Source of the DNA: Natronohydrobacter sp.
GTDB taxonomy: Bacteria; Pseudomonadota; Alphaproteobacteria; Rhodobacterales; Rhodobacteraceae
Assembly (NCBI GenBank): GCA_020832555.1
Contig: JAFIEM010000018.1
Span: 1-41,568, forward strand
Direction of reading: 5' to 3'
Length of the DNA: 41,568 nucleotides
Shown piece after piece: positions 37,303-41,568 of the stretch. Each line of letters starts with the position of its first letter. Position 1 is the first letter of the stretch. The notes below the pieces were generated by a model. The model was not told the DNA's origin. It saw nothing but the letters and a program-made list of their open reading frames with translations, and did not search any database. Made by a program: the position numbers and the translations under genes.

Positions 37303-38367
37303 TCAGAAATCCACCCCGATCAGCCATGCAGCCATCGAGAAATACACCAGAAGCCCCGAGAAATCCTTGATCGTGGTAATGAACGGGTCAGCGCCGGGGG
37401 CATGGTCCACGCCGATCTTGATCATGATATAGGGCAGCAGGAAGCCGAGGCAGGACGCAAGAAAGACCGAAGTGAACAGCGCCACGCCCACAACAATGCC
37501 AAGCTGTGGCAGATCATTCGGCAGCCCTTGCCAGAAATAGGCGACCATGCCCGCAACAATCGCAATGCCCACTGCCATGGTCAGACCCACCAGCGCCTCG
37601 CGCGCGAAGTTCTTGCGCCAGAAATCCTGCATGGTGATATGCCCCAGCGCATAGCCACGCGCGAAGATGGTCGAGGATTGCGTGCCGACATTGCCACCCA
37701 TATCCATCACCAGCGGAATGAAGATTGCCAGCGCCAGAACCGCGCCCAGAATATCCTCGAACTGGTCGATCAGGCCGCCCACGATCAGACCGCCAGCCAG
37801 CGTGACCATCAGAAACAGGATGCGCACGCGCACTGTGTACCAGATCGGCCCCTGTGTCAGCTTTTCAGAACGCACATGATCTTCGGTGTGGAACATGTCC
37901 CCCACGCCGGCCTTGAAATAGATGTCGTCCGAGGTTTCGATTTCGAGAATATCCATCGCGTCATCAAAGGTCAGAACACCGGTCAATTCGCGCTTCGCGT
38001 TGACGACAGGCAGCAGCGGCACGTCTTTCAGTTGCAGCCGCCGTGCGGCGGATTCCTGATCCATATCCTGCGGCACGGCCAGATCAGCCCCGTCGATATA
38101 GGCCGCAACCGTGCTTTCCGGATCTGCGCGCAGCAGGGCCGAAAGTCGCGCGAAACCTTTGTAGCGGCCCTGCGTGTCGAGGATGAACACGACCGCTGCC
38201 TGCCCGGTGGGCACACGGGTACGGCGCACGGCCTCGATGGCGTCTGACACTTTCGCGCCGTCGGTGACATAGACAAAGGCATCACGGATGCGCTCGGAAA
38301 CCGGGTCGCGCGTGGGGCGGGTGGGCGCGATGGTGGCGGTGCGGAGAGTTTGGGTTACTGTGGTCAT
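37303..38367 (-). CDS. mgtE: MgtE-family Mg2+ transporter core (no N-domain)
   Basis: 354 aa. A pair of CBS domains (about 25-155: DAFVYVTDGAKVSDAIEAVR; LPVVNAKRELTGVLTFDDAM) precedes five membrane helices with the pore motif PLVMDMGGNVGTQSST. Full MgtE proteins (about 450 aa) have an additional N-domain of about 130 residues, which is missing here and seems supplied by the next gene. The ATG overlaps the DUF2493 stop (ATGA), so the start is well supported and no lost 5' part exists. Mg2+-gated uptake channel in the inner membrane. Confidence 0.92.
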   Translation of the reverse strand: MTTVTQTLRTATIAPTRPTRDPVSERIRDAFVYVTDGAKVSDAIEAVRRTRVPTGQAAVVFILDTQGRYKGFARLSALLRADPESTVAAYIDGADLAVPQDMDQESAARRLQLKDVPLLPVVNAKRELTGVLTFDDAMDILEIETSDDIYFKAGVGDMFHTEDHVRSEKLTQGPIWYTVRVRILFLMVTLAGGLIVGGLIDQFEDILGAVLALAIFIPLVMDMGGNVGTQSSTIFARGYALGHITMQDFWRKNFAREALVGLTMAVGIAIVAGMVAYFWQGLPNDLPQLGIVVGVALFTSVFLASCLGFLLPYIMIKIGVDHAPGADPFITTIKDFSGLLVYFSMAAWLIGVDF

Positions 38368-38828
38368 TGGTCTTGTCCTTTGAAGGATATCAGGGAAATG
38401 GCGTCTTTTTCTATGTGCAGCAGGCCGCGATCGTCGTCGGGAGGGTCATCCTCTCTCCGGGGCGTTTCAGGCCAGACGCGCCTTGCATCGGCGTCGATGA
38501 CCGGAACGCGCGCACGCAGAGCCCCGGCGATGAGATCGGCCGTATCGCTGCCGCCCGGCAGGGCCAGCACCATGTCAGGGCGCGAATCTGCGAGCATGAA
38601 CGCGTTGCGGATCGCTTCGGCGCGCTTGCCAAATTCCCGCCAGTTTGCGGGATAACGCACCACATGCAGGCGCATTTCGCGAGCCCAGTCTTCGGCTGTG
38701 ATGCCAAGCGCGCCGCTGCCACCGTGGATCAGCACCGTAACGGGTCGCAAGGCATGGGCGCAGAGCAGGGCGTGGCGGATCAGGGCGACATCCTCCAGAT
38801 GCCGCCCGCCCGTGATGATAAGACGCAT
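38364..38828 (-). CDS. DUF2493 (SLOG-fold) protein
   Basis: 154 aa starting MRLIITGGRH, with GGGAG before the ATG; a GTG at 38837 is less likely. Motifs: RLIITGGRHLED (nucleotide-binding start), VTVLIHGGSGALGITAEDWA, and MVLALPGGSDTADLI. These are those of the DUF2493/YspA branch of the SLOG superfamily, which may bind nucleotide-derived ligands. Overlap with mgtE by four bases shows that it belongs to this operon; DUF2493 with Mg2+ transport genes is unusual to me. Acidic C-terminus (RREDDPPDDDRG). Function unknown. Confidence 0.8.
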   Translation of the reverse strand: MRLIITGGRHLEDVALIRHALLCAHALRPVTVLIHGGSGALGITAEDWAREMRLHVVRYPANWREFGKRAEAIRNAFMLADSRPDMVLALPGGSDTADLIAGALRARVPVIDADARRVWPETPRREDDPPDDDRGLLHIEKDAISLISFKGQDQ

Positions 38829-38869
38829 GAGACGCACTCCCGTCGCTCAATGCAGGCAGAGCACAGGCC

Positions 38870-39073
38870 TCAGCCCGCGCGCGGCGCTGCAATCAGAGAA
38901 AGAGGTGCGCAAGGCTGCGCCGCGAAAAGGCGGGTTTCAGACCGCAGATGTCTGGATATCCGCCACTGCGGAACAGGTTTGCCTGTCAGCGCGTCGCGCA
39001 GCCAGACACGGACAAGGGGATCGGGACGCTGCGATGCGCCGGGGGGTGCCATATGGGCGAAGTGAAAGGTCAT
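38870..39073 (-). CDS. Small protein at the head of the metal operon, unknown
   Basis: 67 aa, begins MTFHFAHMAP, with a strong GGAGG 7 nt before the ATG. Readable middle DPLVRVWLRDALTGKPVPQW looks like a real folded segment; the Arg-rich end is less so. No membrane segment and no domain I recognise. It ends 41 nt before DUF2493 and probably opens the operon. The Shine-Dalgarno is inside a hairpin. It may be a real small protein or a translated leader controlling the genes behind. Confidence 0.6.
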   Translation of the reverse strand: MTFHFAHMAPPGASQRPDPLVRVWLRDALTGKPVPQWRISRHLRSETRLFAAQPCAPLSLIAAPRAG

Positions 39074-39078
39074 TGTTG

Positions 39079-39110
39079 TGCCTCCGTCCAGCCGAACCGG
39101 TCTGGAGGCA
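39079..39110 (-). promoter_or_regulatory. Shine-Dalgarno-sequestering hairpin of the metal operon
   Basis: On the minus strand TGCCTCC (39110-39104) pairs perfectly with GGAGGCA (39085-39079), which contains the ribosome-binding site of the 67-aa gene. The stem would block initiation. The inner part can pair alternatively as CCAG with CTGG. Structure predicted by hand; control of translation is inferred. Confidence 0.55.
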
Positions 39111-39223
39111 CAGGGGCCGCGTCACATAAGCGCGCCCCGAAGCCGCAGACAGGCCGGGTGGTCTGAATTTATCCGGAAGGTCTGGCGGCTGCGCAGATAA
39201 GTGCTTAACGCAGAGGCCAGACC
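39099..39223 (-). ncRNA. Structured leader with two competing CCAGACC segments (candidate riboswitch)
   Basis: Upstream of the 67-aa gene, GGTCTGG (39223-39217 on minus) can pair with CCAGACC at 39185-39179, enclosing an inner CTGCG/CGCAG stem. An identical CCAGACC lies at 39105-39099, overlapping the anti-Shine-Dalgarno by two bases. The two pairings exclude each other, so the leader could switch the start site open or shut. A further stem GGGGC...GCCCC lies at 39113-39138. It does not match the M-box or yybP-ykoY consensus as far as I can see. Transcript start unknown. Confidence 0.4.
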
Positions 39224-39719
39224 GCTACTAGAGCAACTGTCCATGGGTCTCTCTGGTTGGTTCACGAAAATGGCTGCACAAGGGCAGCAATCGCGAAATA
39301 GTGTCGAGTTTCTGCGAAGTCAACCGTTGAAGTGCCGTGAGGGAGATCGTTCGTTCGGGTTCGGATCGTGAACCGCAGCGATCTATTCGGTGACGTCACC
39401 GCAGACTGGTAAGCGGTGCGACCCAGGGCGCAACAGTGGAAAGCTGCTGCCCCTCACCTCGGCGCGTGTGACCTGCTTGCGCTCATGGCAGCCATCGGTT
39501 AGCGCCATGTGAGCGCGTCAGGTCTGCCGCGATTTTCGGGTCAGACTGAGCATATCAGCGATTCAGGTCAGAACTGATCGGTGCCTGAACGCGCATCACG
39601 ATCTGTGCGCATTCCGGGACAGGCCGGATGTTCATTCAGGCAAGACGGCGGGGCAGATACTCCCCGCGGTGAATGGTTCCAAATTGCACTATATGAGACT
39701 GGAACAGGACAGACGGTTG
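39224..39719. other. Gene-free stretch between metal operon and dusA fragment
   Basis: About 500 nt with no frame of coding character on either strand and no domain I recognise. It probably holds the metal-operon promoter on the minus strand and the former dusA promoter region on the plus strand near its right end. Confidence 0.55.
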
Positions 39720-39830
39720 ATGGAAAAGATGCTGGCACAAGACAGGAAAGCTGTCCCATTTGACTCGTCGCGACTGAGTGTTGTGCCGATGATGGATGGT
39801 GACGATTTAGTAGTAATTTCAGTTTATTAG
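39720..39830 (+). pseudogene. dusA 5' fragment, left copy (disrupted by integration)
   Basis: Reads MEKMLAQDRKAVPFDSSRLS, then VVPMMDG. The stretch RLSVVPMMDG matches the conserved N-terminus of tRNA-dihydrouridine synthase A (RLSVAPMMDWTDRHCR), but homology stops at the Asp, and the frame ends after 10 unrelated codons. This is what is left when an integrase inserts into the dusA 5' end. The rest of dusA is not in the window. Confidence 0.75.
39769..39799 (+). repeat. dusA-type attachment site, left (attL-like)
   Basis: 31 bp with 28 identical to 41456-41486. The last 15 bp, GCCGATGATGGATGG (39785-39799), are identical. Direct orientation, 1687 bp apart. The sequence is the dusA segment known as target of the dusA-specific integrase family. 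Confidence 0.75.
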
Positions 39831-39924
39831 ATAGTATCGTGTGCAGCGTATGTTCATGTTTTGATCGCGCAATATCGTGCTGCGTCGCGTTTGCTTCGGT
39901 TCGTCATGTTCGGAACGGCGAAAC

Positions 39925-40524
39925 TCAGTTCTCGAATTTCATCTGCCGAAATGTCAGCGAAATGCGTCGCGTTCGTTGGGACTTCTGGCCTTCGACAATA
40001 TCCGTCTTTCTGGCCGGAATAGCATGGGTCCACTCATGGCGGGCTTCACCTGCCATAACCAAAAGGCTGTCGGGCTGGAGCAGAAGATCCATTTTCCCGG
40101 CAGACGTCTGCGAGGCAAACCGCATCACGCATGCCGAGAGCAAGCTCAGCGAGGCTATCGTCTCCCCAAAGCAGGGTTGGCAGTCGATATGGGCAGAGAT
40201 GCCCTGTCCTGGCTGATACTCGTTGATGATGACCTGATCCGGAACGGCTTGAAAATGACCTTCAGAGGTCAACCGTTCCGCCAGGTTCTGAAACAGGTCA
40301 GGCAGGGACCCAAGATAGTCTTCCCGCCGGACTTGCCGTGCTTTGTAGTCATAACGATAGCCGTAATGCTGCACCCGCCGCTTCAGATCGGTGCGCCAGG
40401 GGGCTGCGTCGATCTCTCGGACGAGCCTTTCGGCCTCATCCTCCGGGATGTAGTTTTCCAGATAGGTCAGCCCGTCCGGCCACTCATCCGGAAAAAACGA
40501 AAGTTGCGAAGGCGGTGTGGCCAT
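39925..40524 (-). CDS. AlkB-family Fe(II)/2-oxoglutarate dioxygenase (ALKBH8-like)
   Basis: 199 aa. Iron ligands: H112-x-D114 in INEYQPGQGISAHIDCQPCF, and His167 in RHEWTHAI. The 2-oxoglutarate Arg pair is R187-x5-R193 (RRISLTFR). The N-terminal RRVQHYGYRYDY block and the SLSLLSACVMRF block resemble the dioxygenase domain of ALKBH8 (tRNA wobble uridine) more than E. coli AlkB. It should oxidise a methylated or alkylated base in RNA or DNA. ATG 40524 chosen because it opens the conserved part (MATPPSQLSFFPDEW). It starts 41 nt before the end of the methyltransferase gene: coupled translation. Located between two dusA-type att repeats. Confidence 0.9.
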   Translation of the reverse strand: MATPPSQLSFFPDEWPDGLTYLENYIPEDEAERLVREIDAAPWRTDLKRRVQHYGYRYDYKARQVRREDYLGSLPDLFQNLAERLTSEGHFQAVPDQVIINEYQPGQGISAHIDCQPCFGETIASLSLLSACVMRFASQTSAGKMDLLLQPDSLLVMAGEARHEWTHAIPARKTDIVEGQKSQRTRRISLTFRQMKFEN

Positions 40525-41194
40525 CGGTGGCAGAGTCCTCGTTGTCCGTGTTCTGGTGGGTATATCCCGGGTAGTCTTCGGGGGCGAAACTGAAGATCGC
40601 CGGAGCCGCAAACCCGGCCTTCCGCGCCGCCTCGTCCATCTTGAACGCGCCCTCGTAAAACGGGCTGTCCACGGTCGAGATGACGACCAGGCCGCCCGGT
40701 TTCAGGTGGTTCCGAGCGCTCTTGAGAAACCGAGTCACCAGGACATGATTTGGGTTTTGTCCGTAGCGTGGATCACGGGAGGCCACGTTTGGAAACTGGA
40801 AGATGATTGTTCGGAACCGGCGTTTCCCAATGGTGTCAGACAGCCGTGTCGCATCCACGCGGGTCTTGACGCCGCATCCGAGTTTCAGAAGCTTGCGCGC
40901 ATTGTCACAGGCGGTGTCCGTCAATTCTTCCTCTGCCTCGTACACTGTCGCCAGGATCGAGGAGGTTGGAACGCGCGGCTTGCGCGACATCGTCAAAGCA
41001 AAGCTCAGATTTCCTTCACCGACAAACATAACACTTCCCATGCGCATGCGGGCGGTGAAGTCGAATTTCGCCGCCACCTTGGCCAGCTTCTTTGTCGACA
41101 ATGCCGGATATCGGAGTGCATGGTGAACGGCGTCCTGAAGCGTTGCGCCGCGAAATTCGTACATCGTCATCCCCAGCCCGGTCTTGCGAAACAT
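40484..41194 (-). CDS. BMT5-like (DUF2431) Rossmann-fold methyltransferase
   Basis: 236 aa. SAM-binding glycine motif FVGEGNLSFAL (57-67), acidic strand end TVYEAEEEL (83-91), VDATRLS (113-119), FQFPNVAS (132-139), LKPGGLVVIS (164-173), and the C-terminal EDYPGYTHQ (206-214). These are the hallmarks of the eukaryotic 25S rRNA uridine-N3 methyltransferase BMT5 family (GEGDFSF, NFPH, DYPGYxH). It is thus a bacterial member; substrate unknown, RNA uridine most likely. Two later Met starts (41170, 41164) exist; TGGGGA before 41164 is the best ribosome site. First gene of a two-gene operon with the AlkB gene, inside dusA-type repeats. Confidence 0.88.
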   Translation of the reverse strand: MFRKTGLGMTMYEFRGATLQDAVHHALRYPALSTKKLAKVAAKFDFTARMRMGSVMFVGEGNLSFALTMSRKPRVPTSSILATVYEAEEELTDTACDNARKLLKLGCGVKTRVDATRLSDTIGKRRFRTIIFQFPNVASRDPRYGQNPNHVLVTRFLKSARNHLKPGGLVVISTVDSPFYEGAFKMDEAARKAGFAAPAIFSFAPEDYPGYTHQNTDNEDSATDGHTAFATFVFSG

Positions 41195-41427
41195 CGGCAG
41201 ACTACCGCGTTGAGGTTAATCCTCGGTGAATCATGCGCTCTCTTGTGGCACTTTAAACACGCGCAGGAACGCTGGGTTCGATCGTGACGGCACTTCACCG
41301 CAACCCTACCCAAACTCCGCCGTCTACCTGTCTTTGCCCGGGGTGGGGTGGCAGTTCAGATGCCGTGTGCATATGGTGTGCACAGCGGGTCCGTTCCGGT
41401 CGTGGGCGACTCTGAGGAGATTGCTGA
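41195..41427. promoter_or_regulatory. Upstream region of the methyltransferase-AlkB operon
   Basis: 233 nt, no gene. Contains a direct repeat GTGTGCA (41365-41371 and 41376-41382, 11 bp apart) and a short inverted repeat GAGG-TTAAT-CCTC (41212-41224). The promoter of the minus-strand operon and, on the plus strand, that of the replacement dusA 5' end should be here. Confidence 0.4.
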
Positions 41428-41508
41428 ATGCTCAATATCGCAGCCACCGAGGCCGCGCGACTGTCTGTTGCGCCGATGATGGATGGAACAGGGAATTTGG
41501 AAAACTGA
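41428..41508 (+). pseudogene. dusA 5' fragment, right copy (element-borne N-terminus, disrupted again)
   Basis: From an ATG with GAGGAG 8 nt upstream: MLNIAATEAARLSVAPMMDG, then seven unrelated codons and stop. RLSVAPMMD is an exact match to the DusA N-terminal consensus; the following WTDRHCR is replaced. The first residues differ from the left copy, as expected if this was the replacement start supplied by an integrated element that was itself interrupted by another insertion to the right. Confidence 0.75.
41456..41486 (+). repeat. dusA-type attachment site, right copy
   Basis: Partner of 39769-39799 (28 of 31 identical; identical core 41472-41486). It marks the right boundary of the 1.7-kb methyltransferase-AlkB unit and at the same time the left boundary of whatever follows beyond the window. 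Confidence 0.75.
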
Positions 41509-41543
41509 TTTTGAATCAGCCTTCTAAGCCATCGCTGGCGTCC

Positions 41544-41563
41544 ATGTTGTAGCAAATGTTGTA
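41544..41563 (+). repeat. Short direct repeats ATGTTGTA near the att site
   Basis: ATGTTGTA at 41544-41551 and 41556-41563, 12 bp apart, 60-80 bp inside the probable second element. Could be integrase arm-type sites; too short to be sure. Confidence 0.3.
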
Positions 41564-41568
41564 AATCC

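Noticed and set aside
39074..39240. M-box or yybP-ykoY riboswitch before the metal operon
   Set aside because: The conserved bases of those classes are not visible; kept only as a candidate new leader.
39581..39763. 60-codon plus-strand frame left of the dusA fragment
   Set aside because: Overlaps the dusA start in another frame and has no ribosome site or recognisable sequence.
40517..41287. 256-codon plus-strand frame opposite the methyltransferase
   Set aside because: Shadow; the minus-strand protein carries the full set of BMT5-like motifs.

Overview
The window is high-GC alphaproteobacterial DNA, most likely from a Rhodobacteraceae (Rhodobacter/Roseobacter-type) chromosome. Three things point there: protein-level resemblance of the housekeeping genes (UvrB, ArgE, Na/Pi symporter, DUF2059 protein), a tRNA-Ser(CGA) with encoded CCA, and a rhizobial-style rhaDI / rhaRSTPQUK layout. 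This placement is inferred by eye; no search was run.

Layout. (1) 1-7761: core genes. These are a truncated EamA transporter, a CoA-binding protein, uvrB with its terminator, a Na/Pi-cotransporter with PhoU-like tail, a 92-aa protein, argE and a DUF2059 secreted protein. (2) 7907-13608: tRNA-Ser followed by an accessory block. It begins with a decayed serine recombinase (frameshift plus two stops), then a GNAT acetyltransferase, a TetR regulator with a perfect operator palindrome in front of a cupin + small heme-copper-oxidase-like membrane protein, an ABC-F ATPase preceded by a small overlapping ORF, an SRPBCC protein and about 570 bp of gene-free sequence. (3) 13609-24303: a complete L-rhamnose uptake and catabolism locus. 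rhaA and rhaD are divergent from rhaR-rhaS-rhaT-rhaP-rhaQ-rhaU-rhaK, with an inverted pair of 10-bp-phased GATTG triplets between them. Related 48-nt intergenic sequences lie just outside both ends of the locus. (4) 24642-29233: a binding-protein-dependent ABC importer of the Fe(III)/organophosphate type with a metallophosphoesterase. (5) 29529-33939: an RND efflux adaptor and pump. (6) 33979-39073: a seven-gene minus-strand metal-ion operon (67-aa protein, DUF2493, MgtE core, separate MgtE_N-like protein, CDF, MgtC, second CDF). It is preceded by a leader that can hide the first ribosome-binding site. (7) 39720-41568: the left part of a dusA-targeted mobile-element region.

The most interesting part is the right end. 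Two truncated copies of the 5' end of dusA (39720 and 41428) carry a 31-bp near-identical direct repeat (15 bp identical core), spaced 1687 bp. dusA is an established attachment site for a family of integrases. The 1.7 kb between the repeats carries only two overlapping minus-strand genes: a bacterial protein of the BMT5-like (DUF2431) Rossmann methyltransferase family, whose eukaryotic member makes m3U in 25S rRNA, and an AlkB-family Fe(II)/2-oxoglutarate dioxygenase most like the ALKBH8 catalytic domain. This looks like a mobile RNA-methylation writer/eraser (or modification-pathway) pair. I know of no description of such a unit.

How genes work together: RhaSTPQ import L-rhamnose, RhaU interconverts anomers, RhaA isomerises to rhamnulose, RhaK phosphorylates, and RhaD cleaves and oxidises the product under RhaR control. 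The metal operon combines Mg2+ uptake (MgtE), MgtC and two CDF exporters, suggesting divalent-cation homeostasis under leader-RNA control.
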